The translations under genes and the position numbers were made by a program. From NCBI GenBank assembly GCA_002839315.1, contig PGXV01000005.1, forward strand, positions 91,269 to 155,268: a stretch of 64,000 bases of DNA. The letters run 5' to 3'. Source of the DNA: Spirochaetae bacterium HGW-Spirochaetae-3. Its GTDB lineage: Bacteria; Spirochaetota; Spirochaetia; Treponematales; UBA12059. The notes beneath the pieces are model-generated. The model saw only the letters and a program-made list of their open reading frames with translations, had not been told where the DNA came from and made no database searches. Of this stretch, positions 9,004-18,815 are shown one piece after another; position 1 is the stretch's first letter, and each line of letters opens with the position of its first letter.

Positions 9004-10179
9004 CTATGCCTTCTGGGAGACCTGCTCGCCGAGCAGGCCCGAGGGGCGGAATATCAGGATGAGTATCAGGATGGCGAACGCGATGATGTCCTTGTACTCC
9101 GCGCCCATCGCGCCCATCGTGAACGTCGTCAGGTACGCGCCGGCGAAGCTCTCGAGCATTCCCAGCACTATGCCGCCGAGCAACGCCCCGGTGAGGTTGC
9201 CTATGCCGCCGAGGACGGCCGCCGTGAAGGCCTTCATTCCCGGGAAGAAGCCTATGAACGGGTCGATGCGCGTGAACTTGAGCGCGTAGAGGACGCCCGC
9301 CGCGCCGCCCAGCGCTCCGCCGAGCAGGAACGTGAACGAGATGATCCCGTTGACGTAGACCCCCATCAGGGACGCGCTGCTCCTGTCCTGCGCTACGGCC
9401 CGGATCGCCTTGCCTACGCGCGTAGCGTTGACGATATAGTTGAGGCCCGCCAGCATCAGCACGGCGGCCACTATTACCACGATCGATTTGACCTGTATAT
9501 CCACGTACACGGTTCCCATCTTCATCTCGAACGCGAACAGGGAAACGCGGTCGTCGAAGTTGCCGAAGGTCGGGAATATCCTGTGGAACTGCCCGCTGGT
9601 CAGGCTCTCGACGAGGCGTATCAGGTCCTGGAGAACGAAAGAGACGCCTATGGCCGATATCAGCGGGACGATGCGAGGCGCTCCGCGGAGCGGTCGGTAC
9701 GCCGTGCGCTCCACGATGACGGCCGTCGCGCCCGACGCCATCATGCCGGCGAGGACGGCCATCATCAGCAGCATATACGCGAATAAGGGCCCCGCGCCAG
9801 CCAGGATCCCTAGCCGTTCCATGAACAGCAGGAACTCGACGCCGGCGAATGCGCCGATAGCGAATATCTCGCTGTGGGCGAAGTTGATGAACTCGAGCAC
9901 GCCGTAGACCATGGTATACCCGAGCGCGATAGCGGCGTAGACGAAACCGAGCGTAACGCCGTCGATGAGCACCTGGGGCAGGATCGAGACGGTATACGGG
10001 AGTATGCCGACGTCCATGGACTCGAGGAGGAGCCTGTCCGCCGCCGAACCCTTGAAGACGAGCGCTAGCAGTACCATGAACGCCGAGAATACGGCCCCGG
10101 CGCCTACGACGAAGACCACCATCCTGCCGATAGGCTTGACGATTTCGCGCACGGATACCGGCAGCTGGGCAATTCGCAT
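9004..10179 (-). CDS. livH: LivH-type ABC permease
   Basis: 391 residues, polytopic, with the LivH signature around GYTMVYGVLEFINFAHSE and the cytoplasmic loop RAVAQDRSSASLMGV. An in-frame upstream extension to 10302 exists but would run into livK; I use 10179 because GGAGG lies 4 nt before that ATG. It forms the second half of the membrane channel and stops 9 bp before livM. Confidence 0.92.
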   Translation of the reverse strand: MRIAQLPVSVREIVKPIGRMVVFVVGAGAVFSAFMVLLALVFKGSAADRLLLESMDVGILPYTVSILPQVLIDGVTLGFVYAAIALGYTMVYGVLEFINFAHSEIFAIGAFAGVEFLLFMERLGILAGAGPLFAYMLLMMAVLAGMMASGATAVIVERTAYRPLRGAPRIVPLISAIGVSFVLQDLIRLVESLTSGQFHRIFPTFGNFDDRVSLFAFEMKMGTVYVDIQVKSIVVIVAAVLMLAGLNYIVNATRVGKAIRAVAQDRSSASLMGVYVNGIISFTFLLGGALGGAAGVLYALKFTRIDPFIGFFPGMKAFTAAVLGGIGNLTGALLGGIVLGMLESFAGAYLTTFTMGAMGAEYKDIIAFAILILILIFRPSGLLGEQVSQKA

Positions 10180-10250
10180 AGATCCTCCCGTGACCCGCCC
10201 CCGCCCGCAGGCAAGCCTTCGAGCGGGGGTGAGTCGGTGCGATGGTATGA

Positions 10251-11438
10251 TTATTTCGGGGGCTCGATCTCCAGGGTCTGGGCGATCTTGTTGTTCGACC
10301 ACTGCAGCGGATCTGCGGACGTGACCTGTATTATGAAGTACTTGGCCTTCAGCAGGTCGCCTTTACTATTGAATGAAATGGTTCCCGTTATGCCTTTATA
10401 ATCCGTTATAGCACGAACGGCTTTGGCTATAGCCGCCCTCGTGGGCGCCGCGCCGCCGGACGACTTGGCCGCGGCCTCTATGGCCAGCAGGGCCAGGGCC
10501 GTGCTGTCATAGGCCTGCGCCGCGAAGGGTTGGGGCTCGGAACCGAAGCGGGCCTTGAAGTCCGCTATGAACTTGGCCGTACCCGGGTACGCGGACGCGG
10601 GGCCCGAGACCGTCGAGTAATACGTCCCCTTGCCGTCGAGCAGGACCTTGCCGCCTATCTTGGTCGCGTCGCTGGAATCGAAGCCGTCGTCCGACAGGAA
10701 CATGCCCTTGTAGCCTTTTTGCCTGGCCTGCTTGAAGAGCACCGCGGCCTGGTCGTACATGCCGCCGAAATAGATTACGTCGGGCCTCGACGCCAGGATC
10801 GGCGTGAGTATCGAGTCGAAATTAGCCTTCTCCTCGGTACCAGCGAAGCCTCGAACCTTGATGCCGAGCTTCTCGGACTCGCGCTTGAAGTATTCGGCGA
10901 TGCCCTGGCCGTAGGCCGTCTTGTCATGGATGATATAGGCGCTCTTCATGCCCATGGACATGGCGAACTGGGCTCCGACGGCTCCCTGCACATCGTCGCG
11001 ACCGCAGATGCGGCTTATCTCGAGGTAATTGCGTTCCGTGACCTTGGGATTGGTGTTCGCGGGCGATACATTGGCGAGACCCGCGGAATGATACTCCTCG
11101 GAAGCGGGGATCTGTACGCCAGAGTTATAATGGCCCACGATGACGAGGACCGCCGGATCGGCGACTATGTTCTTGGCGTTGGCCACGCCGGTATCGGGGT
11201 TGCCTTGGTCGTCGAATGGGGCAAGCTCGATCTTGAATCCAAGCTTGGTTAACGATCCGGATAGTTGCTCTATCGCGAGCTGGGCGCCGTTCTTTATGTC
11301 CGTGCCCACCGCCGACATGCCGCCTGATAGCGGGCTCTGCGTCGCGATCTTGATGACCTTGGCCTGGGCGCCTGTCGCCGACACGGCGAAGGCGAGCATC
11401 GCGGTCGCCAGAATGACGCTACATAACCTTTTTCCCAT
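10251..11438 (-). CDS. livK: Periplasmic substrate-binding protein of the LIV/HAAT family
   Basis: 395 residues with an N-terminal signal peptide (hydrophobic to about residue 24, cleavage near ATGAQA-KV). No lipobox cysteine is present, so it is predicted to be soluble in the periplasm. The Peripla_BP_6 fold is marked by ATQSPLSGGMSAVG and by VIVGHYNSG and YIIHDKTAYGQG. GGAGG lies upstream of the ATG. First gene of the importer operon; a spacer of 71 bp separates it from livH. Ligand specificity (leucine-type amino acids or other amino-compounds such as the dehydrogenase substrate) is not visible. Confidence 0.9.
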   Translation of the reverse strand: MGKRLCSVILATAMLAFAVSATGAQAKVIKIATQSPLSGGMSAVGTDIKNGAQLAIEQLSGSLTKLGFKIELAPFDDQGNPDTGVANAKNIVADPAVLVIVGHYNSGVQIPASEEYHSAGLANVSPANTNPKVTERNYLEISRICGRDDVQGAVGAQFAMSMGMKSAYIIHDKTAYGQGIAEYFKRESEKLGIKVRGFAGTEEKANFDSILTPILASRPDVIYFGGMYDQAAVLFKQARQKGYKGMFLSDDGFDSSDATKIGGKVLLDGKGTYYSTVSGPASAYPGTAKFIADFKARFGSEPQPFAAQAYDSTALALLAIEAAAKSSGGAAPTRAAIAKAVRAITDYKGITGTISFNSKGDLLKAKYFIIQVTSADPLQWSNNKIAQTLEIEPPK

Positions 11439-11857
11439 ACGCGTAACCTCCGAATTCTTTCTGAAAGAATGTCTTTAGCGCCGCTATTCCCGCAGCGCCT
11501 GGTTGGTAGGTGGAATGGCCTAGCATGTCCGGCCGCCTCGCCCGGTCCCGAGGGGACGGAGAACGGGCGAAGGCTGATTGGGGGGCGCACCGCGAGGGTG
11601 CCTTGGTTATCGTGGTGGTATAGTACGTATCCTGTTGCCTCCTCCAGACCCTTGGCGGGGTCGAATCGTTTTACGCGATTAAAGGGGCTCGGAACGTCTG
11701 GCGTTGAGCGAGGATGACAAAGGCTACGTTTGCCGATTAAGGCAATGCTAGTTCCGCTTTTTTACCTAGTCAAGCTTTATTTATTTAGTGCTCCGCTCCG
11801 TCGAGATATGGCGCGGCGTCAGTCGTTCGGTTACAGTATTCCTAAAGGAGCCCGGCG
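11439..11857. other. 419-bp divergent intergenic region with several hairpins upstream of livK
   Basis: I see no gene here. Read on the livK (minus) strand, it holds three stem-loop candidates: 11539-11569 (cgcccg / cgggcg around an inner gtccc / gggac stem), 11478-11500 (G:U-containing gcgctgc / gcggcgc) and 11454-11470 (attcttt-ctg-aaagaat), the last just upstream of the ribosome site. They could be leader structure or an operator. The AT-rich end (11741-11850) probably holds the promoter of the histidine kinase gene on the plus strand. Confidence 0.35.
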
Positions 11858-13813
11858 GTGCGACGTCCATACTCTCGCTTGCGCGCTTTCCTCTTGCCTT
11901 CGGCCGCCGCGATCTTCGGGCTCGTATGTACGGCGGCCGTGTACCGGGCTATCTCCTCGGATCAGAGGGCCCGAATAGCGGACCAGTTCCGCTATGACGC
12001 CTCGCAACGCGTGGAGCTCGTCGCCGGCGCGTTCACGGGGCATACGGACGCGTTGGAATCGGTCGGGCGTTTCTTCGAGGACTCGATAGAGATTACCAGC
12101 GATGAATACAACCGCTTCGCTTCCGCTTGGGTGTCGCCGAGGCTGTTCTCCGCCATCGCGTGGTGCGTACCGAAAGACGGCTCCGACTGGATGGGCGCCG
12201 CCGGCGGGCTGGAACCGTACTATTTCGTACCGACCCTCGAGCCCTTCCCGGCGCTCGTATCGATGCTCGATTCTCCCGAGGTCCGTTCCGCGGTAGCGGT
12301 CGCGGCGACCAGCGGTCGCGCGGCCGCTTCGGCGATGGTTTTCCTGCCATGGGACCGGCCGCAGCCCGCGATCGCGCTGTGCAGGCCGGTTTTCTCCGCA
12401 TCCGACGAATCCGGCGTGAGGCGGTTCGGGGTGCTCGTGGGATTCGTCGCCATTCCTATCGTGGTCCAGGGCGCGATCCTGGCCGAGGAAGCCACGGGCC
12501 TGCCGATGACGATACGCGACGTCTCTTCAGGCTCGAACGCGCCGTACTACTCGTACTCCCCGCGCATCGGAGTCCCGGTAGAGCCCGGCAACGCCTTGGA
12601 CTGGCTCGTCTTTTCCAAGGAAACGCGGTTCGCAGACAGGTCGTGGCGCATCGAGGTCAGGGCTTCGACGAAGTACGTAGCCGCGATGGACAGGGAAGCG
12701 GACTACTTCGCGATCGCCGGAGCCATCGCGTCGCTCGGCCTCGCGGCGCTGACGCTGGCGCTCGTCAGGGGCAGGGAAAGCGCCGAGGCGTTGGCCGAGG
12801 CGTCGAGCGCGGAGTTTGAGCGCTTCTTCACGCTGAGTCTCGACCTGTTCGCGATCGCCGGGATCGACGGCGTATTCCGGCGCCTCAACCCGGAATGGAG
12901 CGCCGTGCTCGGGCGACCCCTAAGCGAGCTCGAGGGCACCGGCTTCCTCGATTTCGTCCATCCCGAAGACGTGGAGGCGACGCGTAGCGCCATGTCGAGA
13001 CTGGCGGCGGGAGAGGAAGTCGTCGGCTTCGTCAACCGCTATCGGGCCGCTGACGGTAGTTTCCGTAACATCGAATGGCGTTCCAGGATGGCTCCGGACG
13101 GGGATACGGTATTGGCCGCCGCTCGCGATATAACCGACCGAATATCGATGGAGGACGCGTTGCGGCGATCCGTCGCCGAGAAGGAATCGCTGATCAAGGA
13201 AGTTCATCATCGCGTGAAGAACAACATGCAGGTCATTTCCAGCCTCCTGGACCTCGATGCCATGAATCGCGCGGAACCGCGGCTCGTCGAGGCGGCCAAG
13301 GAGGCGCAGGGCCGTATCAGGACGATGGCGATGGTTCATGAGCAACTGTACCGGAGGGATTCACTATCCGAGATCGACTTGGGCGACTACCTGCGTGAAC
13401 TGGCCGGTCGCGTCGTCGGCGAGTATTCGTCTCTGGGCGTCCGGCTGTCGATAGACGCCGACTCGATGTTCCTCGACCTGGATGCGGCCATTCCTTGCGG
13501 GCTCGCCGTTAACGAGCTGCTGACGAACGCTCTCAAGTATGCGTGCAAGGACTCGGGCTCGGCGGTGCGGATACTGGCTTGCGTGGCCGACGACGGAACG
13601 TACTCCATCCGCGTAGAGGACGACGGCCCGGGTATCTCCGCGGACGCGCTCGATCGATCGATCGCCGGCGAGACTCTGGGGCTTTCGCTCGTCTTCGGGC
13701 TCGCGGCGCAGCTGGGCGGCGAGTTGAGCGTCCTGCCCGGGCCGGGAGCCCGCTTCGAGTTGCGGTTCCCGTATCCCAGGCGGGCGACCGCCCCGTTCAG
13801 CCCTACGAGTTGA
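11858..13813 (+). CDS. Membrane histidine kinase with CHASE and PAS domains (HisKA_2 class)
   Basis: 651 residues. An N-terminal membrane segment (about 10-30) is followed by a periplasmic CHASE-type sensor (about 60-280), a second membrane segment (about 288-305), a PAS domain (about 325-435), the HisKA_2 motif [14 protein letters not shown] with the probable acceptor H451, and a HATPase domain ([19 protein letters not shown]). The GTG start at 11858 has AAAGGAG 7 nt upstream. No response regulator is adjacent, so it is an orphan kinase here. The CHASE ligand is unknown. It converges with udk, overlapping by 11 bp. Confidence 0.88.
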   Translation: MRRPYSRLRAFLLPSAAAIFGLVCTAAVYRAISSDQRARIADQFRYDASQRVELVAGAFTGHTDALESVGRFFEDSIEITSDEYNRFASAWVSPRLFSAIAWCVPKDGSDWMGAAGGLEPYYFVPTLEPFPALVSMLDSPEVRSAVAVAATSGRAAASAMVFLPWDRPQPAIALCRPVFSASDESGVRRFGVLVGFVAIPIVVQGAILAEEATGLPMTIRDVSSGSNAPYYSYSPRIGVPVEPGNALDWLVFSKETRFADRSWRIEVRASTKYVAAMDREADYFAIAGAIASLGLAALTLALVRGRESAEALAEASSAEFERFFTLSLDLFAIAGIDGVFRRLNPEWSAVLGRPLSELEGTGFLDFVHPEDVEATRSAMSRLAAGEEVVGFVNRYRAADGSFRNIEWRSRMAPDGDTVLAAARDITDRISMEDALRRSVAEKESLIKEVHHRVKNNMQVISSLLDLDAMNRAEPRLVEAAKEAQGRIRTMAMVHEQLYRRDSLSEIDLGDYLRELAGRVVGEYSSLGVRLSIDADSMFLDLDAAIPCGLAVNELLTNALKYACKDSGSAVRILACVADDGTYSIRVEDDGPGISADALDRSIAGETLGLSLVFGLAAQLGGELSVLPGPGARFELRFPYPRRATAPFSPTS

Positions 13814-14417
13814 GTATCGTGTTTATGAAGGTGACGAGCACCTGCAGCGCGTTCTCGTTGGCGCCGCCTTCGGGGATGATGATGTCGGCGAAGCGCTTGG
13901 TCGGCTCGATGAACTGATAGTGGCCCGGCCTCACGACGTTGAGGTACTGGTCGATTACCGAGTCCACCGTACGCCCGCGTTCCTTGATGTCCCTGCCCAG
14001 CCGCCTGATGAAGCGAATGTCGTCGGGCGTGTCCACGAATATCTTCAGGTCGATGAGGTCGCGAACCCTCTCGTTGGTGAATACCATGATGCCCTCGAAG
14101 ATGACAAGCTTGCGCGGCGTCACCTTGATCGTCTCTTCCGCGCGGCGGTGATGTACGAAGTCGTAGGTCGGCATCTCCACGGGCTCCATGCGCTTCAGCG
14201 CCGACAGCTGGGTCCATAGGAGGTCGTTGTCGAACGCCTCGGGGTGATCGAAGTTGAAGGCGGTGATGTTCGAATTGGAGATATACTCCGCCGACTTGTA
14301 ATAGTTGTCCTGGGGGATGAACACGAAGTCCGATACCAGCTCGGAAATTTTGCGCACGATCGTCGTCTTGCCCGAGCCCGACCCGCCGCATATCCCGATG
14401 AGTTTTGCTTCTGCCAT
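13803..14417 (-). CDS. udk: Uridine kinase
   Basis: 204 residues, usual family size. The P-loop is [14 protein letters not shown], followed by the uridine-kinase motifs [22 protein letters not shown] and IVIFEGI-type [11 protein letters not shown]. It phosphorylates uridine or cytidine with ATP or GTP in pyrimidine salvage. The start MAEAK at 14417 matches the family; there is no clear Shine-Dalgarno sequence, and a TATCCT box ends 7 nt before the ATG, so it may be leaderless. Its role fits the nucleoside uptake operon at 14979-25553, though it is not part of it. Confidence 0.9.
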   Translation of the reverse strand: MAEAKLIGICGGSGSGKTTIVRKISELVSDFVFIPQDNYYKSAEYISNSNITAFNFDHPEAFDNDLLWTQLSALKRMEPVEMPTYDFVHHRRAEETIKVTPRKLVIFEGIMVFTNERVRDLIDLKIFVDTPDDIRFIRRLGRDIKERGRTVDSVIDQYLNVVRPGHYQFIEPTKRFADIIIPEGGANENALQVLVTFINTILNS

Positions 14418-14578
14418 GACCGCGAGGATAGCACGGTATGGTCGGCTTGGGAACGGGGAGCCAGACCGCGCCCGCTTCGTACGCGCTCGCCAGGGCATCC
14501 GCTTCTTGCCCCGCCGCCCGGCAGGACGTATACTTCTGACGGGCCCGCCAGTGGGCGCCGCGCTATAAGGGGGAATCC

Positions 14579-14878
14579 ATGAACCGTCGCCTCGCCTTGG
14601 TTGTCATGTGCGCTCTTAGCCTCGTCTTGCTCGCGTCGTGCCTGCCCGGGGACGGTCGCGCTACGCCCGATACGCCCGCCGGCTTCTTTATCGGCTTCTG
14701 GCACGGTATGGTCGCGCCTCTCTCTCTCATCGTCCAGATCTTCAGGCCGGCCATACGGGTCTACGAGTCGAACAATACGGGTTTCTGGTACGATTTCGGC
14801 TTCTGGCTGGCATTGGCCTCCGGAACGGGCGGCGGTGGAGCCGCGGCTAGTCGCCGATCCAGGCGCCGCCGGGTATAG
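14579..14878 (+). CDS. Small conserved lipoprotein of unknown function
   Basis: 99 residues. The signal peptide ends in a lipobox (LVLLASC), followed by a short conserved block, [19 protein letters not shown] and [18 protein letters not shown], then an arginine-rich tail. The block is hydrophobic enough for one or two membrane segments. I recognise the pattern as a recurrent uncharacterised small protein in diverse bacteria but cannot name a family. AAGGGGG lies 7 nt upstream of the ATG. It stands alone between udk (divergent) and ispH (convergent). Confidence 0.75.
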   Translation: MNRRLALVVMCALSLVLLASCLPGDGRATPDTPAGFFIGFWHGMVAPLSLIVQIFRPAIRVYESNNTGFWYDFGFWLALASGTGGGGAAASRRSRRRRV

Positions 14879-14978
14879 CCGTCGGAAGCGGCTCGGAGGA
14901 CGGAGCCCCCAGGGCCCTCCTGTCGGCTATGGCCTTGATGATCTCCATCCGTATGCCTCCCGCTCGCGGCGTGGCGGG

Positions 14979-15866
14979 CTATGCTCTCGTCGCTTGTCGG
15001 CGGCCTGGAAGCCGCGCCAGCTCCAGTAGCCGGGCTTCGGCCTCGTCTATGTCCTCGTCCGGCGTCGACGCGCCGGCTGACAGACCTACCGTCTCGTAGG
15101 CGCCGAGCTCTCCGGGAATGCCGGCGGCGTTCTCTACGTGCCAGGCGGGGATGCCGAGCGAGCGCGCTAGCTCGGCGAGCCTGCGCGTATTGGCCGAGTT
15201 CCTGCCGCCGACGACGACGACGGCGTCGACGAGGCCGCGGAATCCCTCTACGGCGGACTGGCGCTCGCGGCTCGCGGCGCAGACGCCGCCCGAATCGGCG
15301 AGGTCCGGCCTTCGCGAGAGTAGCGCCGAACGGATCGCATCGTATTCGACCTCCGATATCGTCGTCTGGGCTATAAGCGCTATCGGGCGATCGGCGGGGA
15401 CGGCGAGCGCCTCCTCCGGGGAGGACACCACGATGGCGCCGGGCGCGTGGCCGGCGACGCCGAGCGTCTCGCCGTGTCCCTTGTCGCCGGCTATGACGAC
15501 GAGGAACCCGCGCGCCGCGAACGAAGCGGCCGCCTTCTGGTTGGCCGCGACCTTCGGGCAGGTAGCGTCGACGATATCGGCGCCGGAGGCCGCGAGCCGC
15601 TCGAACGTAGCGGGCGCGGCGCCGTGCGAGCGCACGACGACGACCGCGTCGGCGAGCGATCCGGGCGCGAGCGCGTCCAGGTCGTCGAGGCGGCCCATGC
15701 CGAGGCCGGCGAGCCTCGCCGAGACGCGGGGATTGTGCACGATCTCTCCGAGCACGTAGCTTCGCCTGCTCGTCGCTTCCGCGTCCGCCGCCGCCTTCTC
15801 GGCGCTGGCGACGGCCCGCCTGACGCCGGGGCAGAAGCCGAGCGTCCTCGCCCTCAGTACTCGCAT
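14979..15866 (-). CDS. ispH: 4-hydroxy-3-methylbut-2-enyl diphosphate reductase
   Basis: 295 residues. All three cluster-ligating cysteines are present: C12 (GFCPGV), C103 (DATCPKV) and C196 (GVCAAS), with H44 (EIVHNP), H81 and H131 of the active site. It performs the last step of the MEP isoprenoid pathway with a 4Fe-4S cluster. The ATG follows the deoD stop codon with no gap, so it is the final gene of the nucleoside operon, an unexpected partner. It may have its own promoter inside deoD; none is obvious. Confidence 0.93.
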   Translation of the reverse strand: MRVLRARTLGFCPGVRRAVASAEKAAADAEATSRRSYVLGEIVHNPRVSARLAGLGMGRLDDLDALAPGSLADAVVVVRSHGAAPATFERLAASGADIVDATCPKVAANQKAAASFAARGFLVVIAGDKGHGETLGVAGHAPGAIVVSSPEEALAVPADRPIALIAQTTISEVEYDAIRSALLSRRPDLADSGGVCAASRERQSAVEGFRGLVDAVVVVGGRNSANTRRLAELARSLGIPAWHVENAAGIPGELGAYETVGLSAGASTPDEDIDEAEARLLELARLPGRRQATRA

Positions 15867-16568
15867 CTACGCCAGCTCGAGCGCTATCTCCATCATCGCC
15901 TTGAACGTGGTCTGGCGTTCCTCGGCGGTGGTCGCCTCGTTCGCGACGATGCTGTCGCTGACGGTCAGGAGGGTCAGCGCGCGCTTGCGGTACTTGGCGG
16001 CGATGGTATAGAGCGCGGCCGTCTCCATCTCGACGGCGAGCACGTTGTACGCGGCCCACATCCTCCAGGAGTCGGGGTCGTCGCCGTAGAAGGTGTCGGA
16101 CGTGAGTATGTTGCCGACCTTGAGCGCTACGCCCTTGGCCTCGGCGGCCTTCCACGCCTTCTGCATCAGGCCGAAGTCGGCGATAGGCGCGTAGTCGAGT
16201 CCCTTGAAGCGAACGCGGTTGACGTTGGAGTCCGTGCACGAGCCCTGGGCCATGATGACGTCGCGCACCTTGACGTCGGGCTGGATGGATCCGCAGGTAC
16301 CTATGCGTATCACGTTGTCGACGTCGTACTGCTGTATCAGCTCGGTCACGTATATCGACAGCGACGGTACGCCCATGCCGGTGCCCTGTACCGATACCGG
16401 CCGGCCCTTGTAGCTGCCCGTGTAGCCGAACATGTTGCGCACCGTATTGTAGCAGACGGGGTTCTCCAGGAACGTCTCGGCTATGAATTTGGCCCTCAAG
16501 GGGTCTCCGGGCAGTAATACGGTCTTGGCGATGTCGCCCTTCTTGGCTCCGTTATGCGGTGTTGCCAT
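15867..16568 (-). CDS. deoD: Purine nucleoside phosphorylase, DeoD type
   Basis: 233 residues, the length of hexameric DeoD enzymes. Motifs: [44 protein letters not shown], and the nucleoside-binding [15 protein letters not shown] with SDS-type TVSDSIV. It phosphorolyses purine (deoxy)nucleosides to base and (deoxy)ribose-1-phosphate. AGGAG lies 8 nt upstream of the start. It sits 17 bp after rbsK in the nucleoside operon. Confidence 0.95.
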   Translation of the reverse strand: MATPHNGAKKGDIAKTVLLPGDPLRAKFIAETFLENPVCYNTVRNMFGYTGSYKGRPVSVQGTGMGVPSLSIYVTELIQQYDVDNVIRIGTCGSIQPDVKVRDVIMAQGSCTDSNVNRVRFKGLDYAPIADFGLMQKAWKAAEAKGVALKVGNILTSDTFYGDDPDSWRMWAAYNVLAVEMETAALYTIAAKYRKRALTLLTVSDSIVANEATTAEERQTTFKAMMEIALELA

Positions 16569-16585
16569 GGTCTCTTCTCCTTTGG

Positions 16586-17527
16586 TTACGCGGTCCGCCG
16601 CGCGATGAAATCATTTACTTCGGCGAGCGTCGGTATCGACGGCTGGGCGCCGAGCCTCGTAGCGGCCAGCGCTCCGGCCGCGTTGCAGAACGCTAGGTCG
16701 TCGGCCGATATACGGCTGCGATGCGCGCCGTCGGCGTCAGACAGGCGAGTCGCGAGCGCTCCGTTGAAGCTGTCTCCCGCGGCCGTCGCGTCCATAGCGC
16801 GTACTTCGTAGGATGGTACCGCGAACGAGCCCCGTTCGTCCATGCAGAGGCTCCCCTTGCCGCCTAGCGTGACGACGACCGCGCCGACGCCCTTGCCCAG
16901 GAGTATCCGGGCGCCTTCCTCTACGCCCTCGACGCCGGACAGCAGCCTGAGCTCCGTCTCGTTGGGCGTAACGACGTCGCAGAGCCTGAATAGCTCGTCG
17001 GGAAGAGGGCGCGCGGGGGCCGGATTGAGAAGCACCGGAACGCCGGCGCCTCGCGCTATCCGCGCGGCGGCGAGTACCGAGTCCAGCGGCGTCTCGAGCT
17101 GGAGCATCAGGCAGGAGCTCGACCGTATCGCGTCGCCGTTGGCCGCGACCCAGTCCGGGGTAAGCGCCGCGTTCGCGCCAGGGTAGACGATGATGGTGTT
17201 GTCGCCGTTGGCGTCGATGTTGATCATCGCGGTGCCGCTCGGGTCGGCGGCGACGAGCAGGCCCGTCGCGTCTACGCCGTTCTCCTCGAGGTTTCGCCTC
17301 ATCGCCTGGCCGGTGGGATCCGAGCCGACCGCGCCTATCATGCGCACCTCCGCGCCGAGCCTCGCCGCGGCGACCGCCTGGTTCGCTCCCTTGCCGCCGA
17401 AGGCGGCGACGTGCGACCGCGCCGTCAGCGTCTCTCCGAGCGCGGGCAGGCGGTCGAGAACGCAGACGAGGTCGTAGTTGAGGCTGCCGACTACGGTTAT
17501 AGTGATTTTGGAATCGTTAGAATTCAA
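16586..17527 (-). CDS. rbsK: Ribokinase (PfkB family)
   Basis: 313 residues. The N-terminal PfkB signature is [18 protein letters not shown], and the C-terminal anion-hole and catalytic motif is [13 protein letters not shown] with the base aspartate. It phosphorylates ribose to ribose-5-phosphate; here the ribose would come from the two nucleoside hydrolases of the same operon. Its start overlaps the end of the amidohydrolase gene by 11 bp. Confidence 0.92.
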   Translation of the reverse strand: MNSNDSKITITVVGSLNYDLVCVLDRLPALGETLTARSHVAAFGGKGANQAVAAARLGAEVRMIGAVGSDPTGQAMRRNLEENGVDATGLLVAADPSGTAMINIDANGDNTIIVYPGANAALTPDWVAANGDAIRSSSCLMLQLETPLDSVLAAARIARGAGVPVLLNPAPARPLPDELFRLCDVVTPNETELRLLSGVEGVEEGARILLGKGVGAVVVTLGGKGSLCMDERGSFAVPSYEVRAMDATAAGDSFNGALATRLSDADGAHRSRISADDLAFCNAAGALAATRLGAQPSIPTLAEVNDFIARRTA

Positions 17528-18815
17528 GGTAGGTCTTTCCTTTCCCTTTTCGCAGTATCCCGGCGGCGCGCCCGGCGGCCCGCTCGATGACGGCTCCGAC
17601 GTCCAGCATCGATTCGCCGTCCTTCTTGAGCCAGCGGCCGGCGACCATGGAGTGGCGGACGTTGCCCGCGTCGGCGCTGTATATGAGCGCCGCGAGCGGG
17701 TCGTAGGCCGGGAACGTATTAGGCCTGCGGAGGTCCCATAGCACGAGGTCCGCCGGCGCGCCGGCCTCGATTCGGCCGGTGCCGAAGGGTAGGGCGTCGT
17801 GGCCGCGCATCAGCATCTTCCACGTAGCCTTGAGCGGGAACGCCTCGGCGTTCCGTTCCTGGTACTTGGCCGCGAGCGCCAGCGTCCGCGCCTGTTCAAG
17901 CGGCGACAGCGTGTTGGAGCTGGCCGCGCCGTCCGTGCCTATGCACAGCGGTAATTCCTCTGGCCGCCGCCAGACCCGTCCGGGGCCCTCGCCCAGCTTC
18001 ATATACGTTTTCATGCAGACGGCTATCCAGTTGCCGTCCCGCAGGAGCGGCCGTTCCTCGTCGAGTATCCAGTAGCCGTGCCCGATGATAAGCGGCAGGT
18101 CCATGAGCCCCGAGTCGGAGACGACGCGGAGCGGCGTCTTGCCGTGCCTCTCGACGCTCGCGGCTATCTGGGCCTCGGAATCCTCGACGTGTATGTGGGC
18201 GCCTACGCCCAGGTCGGCCGCCGCGACCGCGCAGGCGGCGAGGTCGTCCGGGGAGCAGGTGTACGGAGAATGGGGACCGAACCGTAGCGACAGGCGGCCC
18301 TCGCGCCCGTTCCACTCGCGCACGAGGTCGGAGGCATGCTCCAGCTGGCCTGAGAAGTCGCCGGCCATGCCGAACAGCGTCGGGGCGACGTCGGCGCGGA
18401 TGCCGCTTCCTATCACGGCGGCGCAGATACGCTCGGCCGAGAAGTAGTGGTCCGCGAACGCGGTGACCCCGTTGTCTATCATCTCGGCTATCGCGAGCAT
18501 CGCGCCGGCTTCCACGTCGTCGCCGTCCATCTTGCTCTCGTACGGCCAGATCTCCTCGTTGAACCAGCGGTCGGGCGTAGCGTCCTCGGCTATGCCCTTG
18601 AAGATGTTCATCGGCGAGTGCGTGTGCAGGTTGACCAGCCCCGGCGTGAGGTGGAGCCGAGAGCAGTCGACGACCTCGTCGTCGGGCCGCCGGTCGCCAG
18701 GGCGTCCCGCCGCTACCGCGCTTATCAGGCCGTCCTCGACGACGACGGTCCTCGGCCCCGAGACGTTCCCGTCGCGGTCGACCACCGTCGCGCCCTCGAG
18801 CAGTACCCGACCCAT
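17517..18815 (-). CDS. Amidohydrolase, nucleobase/nucleoside deaminase type
   Basis: 432 residues of the metal-dependent amidohydrolase superfamily (SsnA/MtaD/guanine-deaminase group). Metal and active-site residues are visible: HTH in GLVNLHTHSPMN, H in GAHIHVEDSEAQ, H in IIGHGYW, D in CIGTDGAASSN. The usual small beta-sandwich domain flanks the barrel at both ends. The substrate is probably a purine or pyrimidine base or nucleoside, given its place between nucleoside hydrolases and ribokinase. The ATG at 18815 shares one base with the upstream stop (TGATG). Confidence 0.82.
   Translation of the reverse strand: MGRVLLEGATVVDRDGNVSGPRTVVVEDGLISAVAAGRPGDRRPDDEVVDCSRLHLTPGLVNLHTHSPMNIFKGIAEDATPDRWFNEEIWPYESKMDGDDVEAGAMLAIAEMIDNGVTAFADHYFSAERICAAVIGSGIRADVAPTLFGMAGDFSGQLEHASDLVREWNGREGRLSLRFGPHSPYTCSPDDLAACAVAAADLGVGAHIHVEDSEAQIAASVERHGKTPLRVVSDSGLMDLPLIIGHGYWILDEERPLLRDGNWIAVCMKTYMKLGEGPGRVWRRPEELPLCIGTDGAASSNTLSPLEQARTLALAAKYQERNAEAFPLKATWKMLMRGHDALPFGTGRIEAGAPADLVLWDLRRPNTFPAYDPLAALIYSADAGNVRHSMVAGRWLKKDGESMLDVGAVIERAAGRAAGILRKGKGKTYLEF

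Noticed and set aside
10180..10302. N-terminal extension of LivH
   Set aside because: It would overlap livK, lacks family similarity, and GGAGG fits the ATG at 10179.
11590..11690. A stretch resembling a tRNA (ggttatcgtggtggtata and gggtcgaatc)
   Set aside because: The acceptor, anticodon and T stems do not pair; only the D-loop-like and T-loop-like words match.
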